Origin: an uncultured Lachnospiraceae bacterium
Lineage (GTDB): Bacteria > Bacillota > Clostridia > Lachnospirales > Lachnospiraceae
Length of the DNA: 64,000 bases
Reading direction: 5' to 3'
Assembly (NCBI GenBank): GCA_947178125.1
Contig: CAMWXB010000008.1
Span: forward strand, 31,258-95,257
Under the pieces are notes generated by a model. That model was not told the DNA's origin and did not search any database. It was given only the letters and a program-made list of their open reading frames with translations. Below are positions 33,761-42,304 of this stretch, piece by piece. Both the position numbers and the translations under genes were made by a program. Position 1 is the first letter of the stretch. Each line of letters begins with the position of its first letter.

Positions 33761-34693
33761 ATGAGCGATTTGATGAAGGTGTCATCCAATCCCCATATCA
33801 GAGCGAAATCGTCTACGAGCAGTATCATGCTGGCGGTGGTGATCGCCCTTCTTCCGGCGGCGGGCTTTGGTATCTATAATTTCGGAACGGATGCACTGAT
33901 CTTAATTCTTGTGACAGTTCTATCCACTGTCCTGACAGAATATATTTTTGAGAAAATTTTAAAGAAAAAAACTACGATAGGAGATTATTCGGCGGTCGTT
34001 ACAGGACTTCTCCTGGCGCTGAATCTGCCTGTTTCCGCACCCTGGTGGATAGGTGTCATCGGCGGCATTTTCGCAATCCTTGTCGTAAAGATGCTGTTTG
34101 GCGGTCTGGGACAGAATTTTATGAATCCGGCGCTGGGTGCGAGATGCTTTCTGCTGATATCCTTTACCTCCATTATGACGAACTTTGACTGCGATGCTTA
34201 TACGGGGGCGACACCTCTTGCGGCGCTAAAGAGCGGCGAAACGGTGAATATCTTCAATATGGTGGTCGGAAAGACGGCAGGAACCATCGGCGAAACTTCT
34301 ATGATAGCGATTGTTATCGGAGCCTGTTTCCTGATTTTGACGGGTGTCATTGATTTGCGGATTCCCGGAAGTTACATAGTGAGTTTTGTGGTTTTTATCT
34401 GTTTATTCAGTGGACGTGGTTTTGATTATGCCTATATTTCGGCGCATCTGGCCGGCGGTGGTCTGATGCTCGGTGCGTTTTTCATGGCGACCGATTATGT
34501 AACAAGGCCGATTACGGTAAAAGGACAGTATGTATACGGTATCCTGCTCGGCATTCTGACGGGGATTTTCCGTATTTTCGGGCCGTCGGCGGAGGGCGTT
34601 TCCTATGCGATCATTCTCGGAAACCTTTTGGTGCCGTTGATTGAAAAAGCAACTCTCCCGACAGCATTTGGGAAAGGAGGCGCAAGAGTATGA
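33761..34693 (+). CDS. rnfD: Electron transport complex subunit RnfD
   Basis: Membrane subunit (310 residues, about nine hydrophobic segments) carrying covalent FMN. The ApbE acceptor motif appears as DAYTGATPLAAL near residue 147, with Thr as the attachment residue. Other family marks are the N-terminal SSNPHIRA and GGLGQNFMNPALGAR. It overlaps rnfG by 4 bases (ATGA). ATG is preceded by GAAAGGAGC. Confidence 0.96.
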   Translation: MSDLMKVSSNPHIRAKSSTSSIMLAVVIALLPAAGFGIYNFGTDALILILVTVLSTVLTEYIFEKILKKKTTIGDYSAVVTGLLLALNLPVSAPWWIGVIGGIFAILVVKMLFGGLGQNFMNPALGARCFLLISFTSIMTNFDCDAYTGATPLAALKSGETVNIFNMVVGKTAGTIGETSMIAIVIGACFLILTGVIDLRIPGSYIVSFVVFICLFSGRGFDYAYISAHLAGGGLMLGAFFMATDYVTRPITVKGQYVYGILLGILTGIFRIFGPSAEGVSYAIILGNLLVPLIEKATLPTAFGKGGARV

Positions 34694-35328
34694 GCGAGGC
34701 AGCAAATCAGGAAGTAAAAAAGAGTTCGGATATTGGCGGAATGTTTAAAGACACGGGAATCCTGCTCGTGATTACGCTGGTTGCCGGTCTGCTTCTCGGT
34801 CTGGTCTATCAGATTACGAAAGAGCCGATTGCCATACAGAAAGAAAAGGCAAAACAGGAAGCCTGTATGGAAGTTTTTGCGGATGCGGCATCTTTTGCAG
34901 AAATGGAAGTTATGCAGCCGGATGCACAGGAATGGGCGGCGGCCGGATTTTCACAGGAGACGATAGATGAAGTCATGGAGGCGCTGGATGCTTCCGGCGC
35001 AGCCCTCGGATATGTCATTACCGTTACGACCAAAGAAGGATATGGCGGAGACATTCGTTTCACCGTCGGCATTACGAAAGACGGGACCGTGAACGGTATC
35101 GCTATTCTGGAAATCGCGGAGACCGCGGGACTTGGTATGCGGGCGGAAGAAGTTCTTGCACCGCAGTTTGCGGATAAGAATGTAGAACAATTTGAGTATA
35201 CGAAGTCGGGAGCCGTATCCGACAGCCAGATTGATGCGATTTCGGGCGCGACGATCACGACGAACGCAGTAACCAATGGAGTCAATGCGGGATTATACTA
35301 TTTTCAGACGAAGCTGCAGGGGATTTAG
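34690..35328 (+). CDS. rnfG: Electron transport complex subunit RnfG
   Basis: A 212-residue membrane-anchored flavoprotein. One membrane helix (residues about 22-42) is followed by the extracytoplasmic FMN-binding domain; the attachment motif DAISGATITTNAV near residue 185 is the ApbE target. ApbE at 50714 is the likely modifying enzyme. The gene overlaps rnfD by 4 bases, and its stop lies 83 bases before rnfE. Confidence 0.95.
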   Translation: MSEAANQEVKKSSDIGGMFKDTGILLVITLVAGLLLGLVYQITKEPIAIQKEKAKQEACMEVFADAASFAEMEVMQPDAQEWAAAGFSQETIDEVMEALDASGAALGYVITVTTKEGYGGDIRFTVGITKDGTVNGIAILEIAETAGLGMRAEEVLAPQFADKNVEQFEYTKSGAVSDSQIDAISGATITTNAVTNGVNAGLYYFQTKLQGI

Positions 35329-35411
35329 TGCATGGCTTTGGACTGAGAAAGGAGAATGGGTGTAAAATTTTGAACTTGAGTGTCTGCCAAAGCAGACAGA
35401 TAGGAGTAAAA
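35329..35411 (+). other. rnfG-rnfE spacer with a tiny frame and a hairpin
   Basis: GAAAGGAGA precedes a five-codon frame M-G-V-K-F (35356-35373). A hairpin GTCTGC/GCAGAC (35382-35397) and then TAGGAG before rnfE follow. The tiny frame has the best ribosome site in the gap. Translational control of rnfE is possible but unproven. Confidence 0.4.
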
Positions 35412-36128
35412 ATGAATGATATAAAAGAACGTCTGATTAATGGACTTGTGAAAGAAAATCCTACTTTTGTCCTGATGCTCGGTATGTGTCCGACACTTGC
35501 CGTTACGACTTCCGCAATGAATGGTCTTGGCATGGGACTGACGACGATGGTCGTGCTGGCGCTCAGCAATGCCTTTATTTCACTGCTGCGGAATATTATT
35601 CCCGATAAAGTGAGAATACCGGCATTCATCGTCATCATCGCTTCTTTTGTAACGATGGTGGAACTGCTGCTGGAGGGCTTTATTCCGTCGCTGTACGATG
35701 CGCTCGGAATCTATATCCCGTTAATCGTTGTAAACTGTATCATACTGGGACGTGCGGAAAGCTATGCGTCGAAAAATCCGGTCATTCCATCGCTGTTTGA
35801 CGGAATCGGCATGGGACTCGGTTTTTCCTTTGCATTGACCTGTATCGGATCGGTGCGGGAGCTGATCGGTGCGGGAACGCTGTTCGGAATGCACATTATG
35901 CCGGAAAGTTATGTTCCCTGCAGTATTTTTATTATGGCACCGGGAGCCTTCTTTGTATTAGCGACTCTTACTGCAATTCAGAATAAGATTAAGATAAACG
36001 GTGAGCGAAAAGGAAAAGATATGTCGAAGATTCAGTCCGGCTGTGGCGGCGACTGCCTGAACTGTTCGGATACCGGCTGTACGAAGCCGCAGAAGATAAA
36101 TGGAAAGGGGGAGAGGGAACATGCTTAA
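35412..36128 (+). CDS. rnfE: Electron transport complex subunit RnfE with a cysteine-rich tail
   Basis: Membrane subunit of 238 residues with about six helices; LVKENPTFVLMLGMCPTLAV and EGFIPSLYDALGIYIPLIVV are family signatures. The buried cysteines shared with RnfA (MCPTL, VNCII) fit the proposed membrane iron-sulfur site. Unlike proteobacterial RsxE, it ends in a soluble tail holding GCGGDCLNCSDTGC, five cysteines in 14 residues, which could bind a metal or cluster. The ATG at 35412 follows TAGGAGTAAAA. It overlaps rnfA by 8 bases. Confidence 0.93.
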   Translation: MNDIKERLINGLVKENPTFVLMLGMCPTLAVTTSAMNGLGMGLTTMVVLALSNAFISLLRNIIPDKVRIPAFIVIIASFVTMVELLLEGFIPSLYDALGIYIPLIVVNCIILGRAESYASKNPVIPSLFDGIGMGLGFSFALTCIGSVRELIGAGTLFGMHIMPESYVPCSIFIMAPGAFFVLATLTAIQNKIKINGERKGKDMSKIQSGCGGDCLNCSDTGCTKPQKINGKGEREHA

Positions 36129-36699
36129 AGATTTACTCATCATATTGATCAGTTCTTCCCTTGTCAGCAATGTTGTATTGAGCCAGTTCCTCGGACTGTG
36201 CCCGTTCCTCGGTGTTTCCAGAAAGACCAGTACGGCGAGCGGTATGGGGGTAGCGGTCATTTTTGTTATTACGCTTGCTTCCGCGGTAGCTGGCGCAATC
36301 TACAAATATGTATTGGTACCGCTTGATATTACTTATCTGCAGACGATCGTCTTCATTCTTGTCATTGCGGCGCTCGTGCAGTTCGTGGAAATGTTCTTAA
36401 AGAAGTTTATGCCGTCATTGTACGATGCGCTCGGCGTATATCTGCCGCTGATCACGACAAACTGTGCAGTGCTCGGCGTGGCTTTGACGAACGTGCAGAA
36501 AAATTACGGGATTCTGGCGGGTGTCGTAAACGGTTTTGCAACGGCTGCCGGTTTTACTATTTCAATCATCATTCTGGCAGGCATCAGGGAAAAAATGGAA
36601 TATAACGATATACCGGAATCCTTTAAAGGAATGCCCATCGTTCTGATTACGGCGGGACTGATGGCAATCGCATTCTGCGGTTTCTCCGGATTGCTTTAG
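36121..36699 (+). CDS. rnfA: Electron transport complex subunit RnfA
   Basis: Membrane subunit of 192 residues, homologous to RnfE but inverted in topology. LLIILISSSLVSNVVLSQFL and GLCPFLGVS begin the protein, and KKFMPSLYDALGVYLPLITT with TNCAVLG provides the second conserved cysteine. The start at 36121 follows GGGGGAGAGGG, inside the end of rnfE; an in-frame ATG at 36100 would add seven unlikely residues. rnfB follows after 29 bases. Confidence 0.95.
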   Translation: MLKDLLIILISSSLVSNVVLSQFLGLCPFLGVSRKTSTASGMGVAVIFVITLASAVAGAIYKYVLVPLDITYLQTIVFILVIAALVQFVEMFLKKFMPSLYDALGVYLPLITTNCAVLGVALTNVQKNYGILAGVVNGFATAAGFTISIIILAGIREKMEYNDIPESFKGMPIVLITAGLMAIAFCGFSGLL

Positions 36700-36728
36700 G
36701 CAGACTGAGAAAGGAGTAAGATATAGAT

Positions 36729-37526
36729 ATGGAAATTACCGGAATCTTAGTTGCAACGGCAATTGTTGGAGGCGTCGGACTTTTTGTCGGACTCTTTCTT
36801 GGCGCTGCAGCGATTAAGTTCAAAGTAGAAGTAGATGAAAAAGAAGAAGCAGTGCTCGGTGTTCTGCCGGGAAATAACTGCGGCGGATGCGGATATGCGG
36901 GATGCTCCAATCTGGCGGCGGCGATTGCGAAGGGGGAGGCGCCTGTCAATGCCTGCCCGGTTGGCGGGGAGAAAGTCGGCAAGCTGATTGCGGAGATCAT
37001 GGGCGTGGAAGCCGGGGACAGCGTCAGACAGGTGGCATTCGTGCAATGTCAGGGTGACTGCGATAAGAGTAAAACGGATTATGACTATCATGGTATCGAA
37101 GACTGTAAAATGCTTTCCTATGTGCCGGGCGGCGGTGCGAAATCATGCGATTATGGATGCCTCGGATTTGGAAGTTGTGTGAAAGCCTGTCCTTTTGATG
37201 CGATTCATGTTGTAAACGGTGTAGCCATTGTGGATAAAGAACAGTGTAAAGCCTGTGGAAAATGCGTTGCGGCCTGCCCTAAGAACCTGATCACCCTGAT
37301 TCCGTATGATGCAAAATATGCGGTGGCGTGCAGTTCTCATGACAAGGGGCCTGTGACGATGAAGGCCTGCGAGGTGGGCTGTATCGGATGTCAGTTATGC
37401 AAGAAGAACTGTCCGTCAGATGCGGTCGTTATCGATAATTTCAATGCGTCCATCGACCAGGAGAAGTGTACCGGATGCGGTACCTGTAAGGAGAAATGTC
37501 CGAAGAAGGCCATCATCTCTGTATAG
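36729..37526 (+). CDS. rnfB: Electron transport complex subunit RnfB
   Basis: Ferredoxin-interacting subunit of 265 residues. One N-terminal membrane helix (residues 5-27) is followed by a 4Fe-4S domain NNCGGCGYAGCSN and, in the C half, four ferredoxin-type cysteine clusters: CDYGCLGFGSCVKACP, CKACGKCVAACP, CEVGCIGCQLCKKNCP and CTGCGTCKEKCP. This multi-cluster form is the clostridial type. It is the last rnf gene. GACTGAGAAAGGAG lies 17 bases before the ATG. The aldo/keto reductase gene with its own ferredoxin domain follows after 47 bases. Confidence 0.96.
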   Translation: MEITGILVATAIVGGVGLFVGLFLGAAAIKFKVEVDEKEEAVLGVLPGNNCGGCGYAGCSNLAAAIAKGEAPVNACPVGGEKVGKLIAEIMGVEAGDSVRQVAFVQCQGDCDKSKTDYDYHGIEDCKMLSYVPGGGAKSCDYGCLGFGSCVKACPFDAIHVVNGVAIVDKEQCKACGKCVAACPKNLITLIPYDAKYAVACSSHDKGPVTMKACEVGCIGCQLCKKNCPSDAVVIDNFNASIDQEKCTGCGTCKEKCPKKAIISV

Positions 37527-37573
37527 GCAATTATCTAAGGTAACTGAGGAAAAGAAAGGAGCGGGAAACGATC

Positions 37574-38599
37574 ATGGAAACCGTAAGACTTGGAAGAACA
37601 GGAATTGTAACGAACAAGAACGCGTTCGGCGCCCTGCCGATTCAGAGAATTTCGGACGAGGATGCCGTATATCTGTTGAAAAAAGCTTATGAAAACGGAA
37701 TGACCTATTTTGATACGGCGAGATGGTATACGGACAGCGAGCATAAACTTGGGCTTGCGTTTGAAGGAATCAGGGATAAGATTTATATTGCGACGAAAAC
37801 AGGCGCGAATAATGCGGGAGATTTTTGGAAAGACCTGGAAACGAGCCTTGAGAATCTGAAAACGGATTATATCGATGTATATCAGTTTCATAATCCGGCT
37901 TTTTGCCCGAAGCCCGGAGATGAGAGCGGGCTGTATGATGCGATGTTAAAGGCGAAAGAACAGGGAAAGGTAAAACATATCGGCATTACCAATCACAGGC
38001 TTGCCGTTGCGAATGAAGCGGTTGACAGCGGGCTTTATGAAACACTGCAGTTCCCGTTCTGTTATCTTGCGACCGAGAAGGACATTGCGTTAGTGGAAAA
38101 ATGTAAAGCAAAGGATATGGGATTTGTTGCAATGAAAGCTTTATCCGGCGGTCTGATCACCAATTCCGCGGCGGCATATGCATATCTTGCCCAGTATGAT
38201 AATGTGCTGCCGATCTGGGGCGTTCAGCGGGAGAAGGAACTGGATGAATTCCTTTCCTATATTGAGAATCCGCCGACGATGAATGAAGAAATCAAGGCTT
38301 TGATCGAACACGACAGAGAAGAACTGCTCGGTGAATTCTGCAGAGGATGCGGTTATTGTATGCCATGTCCGATGGGAATTGAGATCAATAATTGTGCAAG
38401 AATGTCGTTATTGCTCCGCCGTTCTCCGTCTGCAGGCCATTTGAGCAAAGAAGGGCAGGAAAAGATGATGAAGATAGAAAACTGCATCCACTGTAACCAG
38501 TGTAAGAGCAAATGTCCGTATGGACTGGATACGCCTGCACTGCTGCAGAAAAACCTCGAGGATTATAAAAATGTTCTTGCCGGGAAAGTACAGGTATGA
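37574..38599 (+). CDS. Aldo/keto reductase with C-terminal ferredoxin domain
   Basis: A 341-residue oxidoreductase. The TIM-barrel AKR domain covers about residues 1-235 (LGRTGIVTNKNAFGALPIQ, FDTARWYTDSE with the catalytic Tyr, IATKTGANN, IGITNH). The C-terminal 90 residues hold two 4Fe-4S motifs, CRGCGYCMPCPMGIEI and CIHCNQCKSKCPYG. This AKR-ferredoxin fusion is common in anaerobes, but its substrate is unknown. Standing behind rnfB, it may use electrons passing through the ferredoxin pool. Its stop overlaps the MATE start (ATGA). Confidence 0.88.
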   Translation: METVRLGRTGIVTNKNAFGALPIQRISDEDAVYLLKKAYENGMTYFDTARWYTDSEHKLGLAFEGIRDKIYIATKTGANNAGDFWKDLETSLENLKTDYIDVYQFHNPAFCPKPGDESGLYDAMLKAKEQGKVKHIGITNHRLAVANEAVDSGLYETLQFPFCYLATEKDIALVEKCKAKDMGFVAMKALSGGLITNSAAAYAYLAQYDNVLPIWGVQREKELDEFLSYIENPPTMNEEIKALIEHDREELLGEFCRGCGYCMPCPMGIEINNCARMSLLLRRSPSAGHLSKEGQEKMMKIENCIHCNQCKSKCPYGLDTPALLQKNLEDYKNVLAGKVQV

Positions 38600-39924
38600 C
38601 AAATGATATGACAAAGGGTGCCATTCTCCCGATGCTCATCAGGTTTACGATTCCATTGGTATTAGGGAATCTTCTCCAGCTTACCTACAATGCGATCGAT
38701 GGCATTGTCGTCGGGCAGTATGTGGGAAAGGAAGCGTTAGCCGCAGTCGGAACAAGCAATCCGCTCGTAACGCTCATGATTCTTTTTTTACAGGGAATCT
38801 GTTTGGGCGCGGGTATCCTGATTGGCACTCTTTACGGAGCAAAAGATTTTGAAACGTTAAAACGTCAGATCAGTACGGCAATGATGGCCGGGATAGGCTT
38901 TTCCCTTGCGCTGACCGTGATCGCATTGGCATTTGCGCCGATGCTTTTGGCGGTTTTGCAGGTGGACGGCGCAATCCGTATGGAAGCGGCAGCCTATCTC
39001 CGCATCATCATGTGCGGTCTGGTATTCAATTTTATCTATAACTTTTTTGCCAGTACGTTGCGGGCGATGGGAGACAGTAAGTCTCCCCTTTACTTTTTGG
39101 GAATCAGTGCAGTCGTGAACATCATTGGAGACTGTCTTTTTGTAATTGTTTTTTCGATGGGAACGACAGGATGCGCAATCAGCACGGTGCTGAGCGAAGC
39201 GTTGAGCTGTCTTTTGTGCTGGATTTATATCAGAAAAAATATCCCGTTTATGAATTTGGGAAAGCAGTGGTTCCGGTTTGATCAGGCGCTTTTAAAACAG
39301 ACGATTCAATACGGTTTTGTCAGCGCGATGCAGCAGGCGACGGTCCAGCTTGGGAAACTCAGCATTCAGGGAACTGTCAATACGATGGGCGTGACATCGA
39401 CGGCGGCTTTTGCCGCGATCAACCGGATTGATGATTATGCTTATATCCCGGAACAGAATATCGGCCATGCCATGACGAGCGTGATGGCGCAGAACCGGGG
39501 TGCCGGGGAGACAAAGCGCGTAAAAGACGCTTTCCGCATCGGGATGTATGTGGAACTGGCATACGGCGCTGCTGCGGGGATTCTTCTGCTGTTTCTGGCG
39601 AATCCAATCATGCGGTTATTCACGCACGATGAGGCGACCGTTTTTTTAGGAAAGCAGTATCTGCATCTGATCGCATTCATGTATATCGTGCCGGCTGTCA
39701 CGAACGGCGTGCAGGGATACTTTCGGGGAATGGGAGATTTAACGGTCACGCTGTGGAGCAGTTTGATCAATATGGGCGTCCGCGTTGCCGTATGCCTTCT
39801 GCTCGTTTTTGTCGGCAAAATGGGCATTATTGCGCTGCCGTGGGCGTATCTTGCCGGATGGATTGCCATGATGCTGTATGAACTTCCGTATTTATTACAC
39901 AGATTCCGGCTGGCAGAAAAGTAG
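38596..39924 (+). CDS. MATE family efflux transporter
   Basis: Multidrug or metabolite exporter using Na+ or H+, 442 residues with about twelve membrane segments. The N-terminal half starts KGAILPMLIRFTIPLVLGN with the VGQYVGKEALAAVG motif, and the second half repeats the fold (VSAMQQATVQLGKLSIQ, AAINRIDDYAYIPEQNIG). It overlaps the reductase gene by 4 bases. Its stop codon directly abuts the convergent kinase gene's stop with no gap. The substrate is not known. Confidence 0.92.
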   Translation: MTNDMTKGAILPMLIRFTIPLVLGNLLQLTYNAIDGIVVGQYVGKEALAAVGTSNPLVTLMILFLQGICLGAGILIGTLYGAKDFETLKRQISTAMMAGIGFSLALTVIALAFAPMLLAVLQVDGAIRMEAAAYLRIIMCGLVFNFIYNFFASTLRAMGDSKSPLYFLGISAVVNIIGDCLFVIVFSMGTTGCAISTVLSEALSCLLCWIYIRKNIPFMNLGKQWFRFDQALLKQTIQYGFVSAMQQATVQLGKLSIQGTVNTMGVTSTAAFAAINRIDDYAYIPEQNIGHAMTSVMAQNRGAGETKRVKDAFRIGMYVELAYGAAAGILLLFLANPIMRLFTHDEATVFLGKQYLHLIAFMYIVPAVTNGVQGYFRGMGDLTVTLWSSLINMGVRVAVCLLLVFVGKMGIIALPWAYLAGWIAMMLYELPYLLHRFRLAEK

Positions 39925-41265
39925 TTATTTGCCATACATCGGCATATACAGAAACAATTCCGCCATGCCGTTTTCTGTTTTCAATTCCATTTCACCTCGG
40001 TATTTTCTCACAATTTCCAGCATGCTTTTTAAACCCAGTCCGTGAGTCCGTCTGTCCTGTTTGGAAGATGCGGGCAGGGAACCGTCAGTGAGTGAATGAT
40101 ATTGAATTTCCTGACCTGTTCCAGCAATGGGATTTCTGACATTCAGACAGAACAAGCCTTTTTGCGCCCTGCTCTCCAGCGTGATTGCTCTGTTTTCTTC
40201 TCCGCTGCTCCTTTCCCGGCTTTCTTCCCCGGATTGCCGGCATGCTTCCATCGCATTATCGAGTGCATTGGCGAACAAGGCGCAGAGATCGGTCTGTTCG
40301 AAGGGCAGTTCTTCCGGAATATCAATGGAATAGACAAGCCGAATGCCATAGCGGTTCATCTGGTTTTCTTTTACGGCCAGTACCGCGTTGACAGTGGCAT
40401 CGCCGCAGTAGTGGAGGGTCTGCGTAAGCGCGGTATTTTGTGTCAGACTGTCAAGGTAGGCCTGCTGTTCCTGTGCCGGGAGAGCGGACAGGACCTGTAA
40501 ATGATTCGCCATGTCATGTTTCAGGCGGCGTATTTCAAAATAATGCTGTTCCATCGCTTCATAATAATTGTGGTTGATGTTGGCGAAGGTATTCTGCTGT
40601 TCCAGTTTCTGCTGTCTGGACAGTACGACGATTGCCCACAAAAGGCCGATGAAAGAGAAAAGGGAGATGATGAGAAGGGCCATATATTCCCGGTGAAAAT
40701 AATTTGCACCCGCATACAGTATGGAATAAGCATCCCAGAAGTCGATGTCGTAAAGCAGGACCAGCGAGAGTACGATGCCGAGCGGCGGTACGGTAAGCAG
40801 AATCAGCAGCTTCCACATATTGTCGGAAAGTTCATAGTTTTTTTCCGGTGCGATGATTCTGGTGCCAAGGAACAGGAAAAGTGTGAACAGGATGCTGCTG
40901 AACGAAGAAACTATTATGGCATAGGGACGGTCATAACAAAATGTGTTGAGATTTAAGAGACAGTTATCCCGCAGCACACTAAAAGCAAGGACGGTACTGG
41001 AAAATAAAAGGCCAATAGCTGTTTTTTTCATAAAACTTCCCTCACAGGTGAAACAGACCGTGAGGAGAAAAAAGAAAAAGGTTGGAAGAATATTTCCGAA
41101 ATCCCCCAGGAAGATGATCATTCCCGCGAGTAGAAAGCAGCTGGAGAACATCCAGAGTTGTTTCAGGCGGTTCTCGGACAGTGTGATCAGTTTTCCGACA
41201 GCGCTTTGTAAAAAAAGCGCGCAGGGTATGTTGAAAATAACTCTTATCAGTGTATAAGCAAGCAT
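39925..41265 (-). CDS. GHKL sensor histidine kinase (AgrC/LytTR-partner type)
   Basis: A 446-residue kinase. Six or seven membrane segments occupy residues about 5-225, then a helical region with the phosphorylated histidine in IRRLKHDMANHLQVL, and a GHKL ATPase domain with NALDNAMEACRQS and GLGLKSMLEIVRKY. This is the AgrC/VirS class, normally sensing peptides or membrane stress, paired with LytTR regulators. The start at 41265 is chosen for the AGGGAGA seven bases upstream; a frame upstream overlaps the regulator gene. It follows the regulator gene by 32 bases. No signal-peptide gene of the AgrD type was seen nearby. Confidence 0.88.
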   Translation of the reverse strand: MLAYTLIRVIFNIPCALFLQSAVGKLITLSENRLKQLWMFSSCFLLAGMIIFLGDFGNILPTFFFFLLTVCFTCEGSFMKKTAIGLLFSSTVLAFSVLRDNCLLNLNTFCYDRPYAIIVSSFSSILFTLFLFLGTRIIAPEKNYELSDNMWKLLILLTVPPLGIVLSLVLLYDIDFWDAYSILYAGANYFHREYMALLIISLFSFIGLLWAIVVLSRQQKLEQQNTFANINHNYYEAMEQHYFEIRRLKHDMANHLQVLSALPAQEQQAYLDSLTQNTALTQTLHYCGDATVNAVLAVKENQMNRYGIRLVYSIDIPEELPFEQTDLCALFANALDNAMEACRQSGEESRERSSGEENRAITLESRAQKGLFCLNVRNPIAGTGQEIQYHSLTDGSLPASSKQDRRTHGLGLKSMLEIVRKYRGEMELKTENGMAELFLYMPMYGK

Positions 41266-41297
41266 CGAAATTCTCCCTTTTTCCTTCCGTAAGATTT

Positions 41298-42020
41298 TTA
41301 TTTCTGCAAGGTATTTGAGCCAATGAGGGAGCGGGCGATTTTGGCGGCGGTCTGTTCCCTGTATTTTCTGCTGCATGGCAGTTCCTGTCCATTAAGCAGG
41401 ACGGCATCTGCGCCAAGACAGTCCACATATTCGGGATTGATCAGGAATCGCTGGTGGATTCTGATAAAACGTTCCGCCAGCCTTTTTTCCACATTTTCCA
41501 GTTTATCATAAAAAGGATATTCGCTCTTCTTTGTAACGAGAATGACCTTTCTTCTGTCAGAATAAAAATATAGAATATCATGAAGGCGGAAACGCCAGAG
41601 GCCATCCGTGTTCCTGACGATAAAAATATCCTTTTCTTCCTGCCGCATCTTCTCGCGGACTCTATGCAGCAGTTCCATTAATTTCTGTGTTTTGACAGGT
41701 TTCATGAGATAGTCGAGCGCGCCCGTCCGGTATCCGTCAAAAACATAGTCCGCATGGCCCGTTACGAATACGATCATCAGGTCAGGATCAAATTCTCTGA
41801 TCATCTGGGCGCTTTCCATGCCGTTTTGTCCCTCCATCTCCACATCCAGAAAGAGCAGGTCGATTTCCCCCGGGTGTTTTTTCAGCCAGGAGACAGCATT
41901 TGCCCCTGAAGAAAACTCATAGACGACTTCTTCCGAGCCTTCCATCAATATTTTTTCCAGTAAGATACGAAGCGCGTCTCTGGCCGCCGCTTCATCATCG
42001 CACAATGCAACACGCAGCAT
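41298..42020 (-). CDS. LytTR family response regulator
   Basis: A 240-residue regulator with a receiver domain (LRVALCDDEAAARDAL, phosphorylated Asp in LLFLDVEMEGQNG, Lys in LDYLMKPV) and a C-terminal LytTR DNA-binding domain (residues about 140-235, with FIRIHQRFLINPEYVD). These regulators bind paired direct repeats. Such repeats lie at 42156-42216 between this gene and the divergent ABC transporter. ATG 42032 also fits, but the double-ATG element favours 42020. The kinase gene follows. Confidence 0.9.
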   Translation of the reverse strand: MLRVALCDDEAAARDALRILLEKILMEGSEEVVYEFSSGANAVSWLKKHPGEIDLLFLDVEMEGQNGMESAQMIREFDPDLMIVFVTGHADYVFDGYRTGALDYLMKPVKTQKLMELLHRVREKMRQEEKDIFIVRNTDGLWRFRLHDILYFYSDRRKVILVTKKSEYPFYDKLENVEKRLAERFIRIHQRFLINPEYVDCLGADAVLLNGQELPCSRKYREQTAAKIARSLIGSNTLQK

Positions 42021-42049
42021 TTCAATTTCCATGCCTTTCCCTCAACCTG
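42018..42049 (-). promoter_or_regulatory. Double-ATG start element at the LytTR regulator gene
   Basis: On the minus strand, CAGGTTGAGGGAAAGG is followed by one base, ATG (42032) and, 12 bases later and in frame, ATG (42020). The only minus-strand copy found. Confidence 0.6.
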
Positions 42050-42155
42050 CAAATTTTGGACCGGAGCAGGCAGCGCCCAGGTGCCAAATTCGCGATTGAA
42101 ATCAGTATAGCATAAATCTTATTATCTTGCAGTTACAGCTTTTCCTTTTTCCTGT

Positions 42156-42216
42156 CAAATTTTACATGGAAGGCTCCAAACTTTACATTTTTTGCAGAGG
42201 ACTGCCAAACTTTACA
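42156..42216 (-). promoter_or_regulatory. Three LytTR-type direct repeats
   Basis: Read on the minus strand, TGTAAAGTTTG occurs at 42206-42216 and 42177-42187, with a variant TGTAAAATTTG at 42156-42166. Spacings are 29 and 21 bases. AAAGTTTGG fits the LytTR half-site pattern (two variable bases, A/C, G-T-T, one base, A/G, T/G), and about 21-base spacing is typical of a LytTR dimer site. A possible -10 TATTGT lies at about 42269 towards the ABC operon. This gap is 284 bases; no gene was seen in it. Confidence 0.65.
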
Positions 42217-42304
42217 GGATTGCGGCCGGATATGACATCGTCCCAAGCGCCTTCTTTTCATCTGTGCTATTGTATTTTCAAAAAGAGGAAGGAAAGGGAT
42301 TGCT

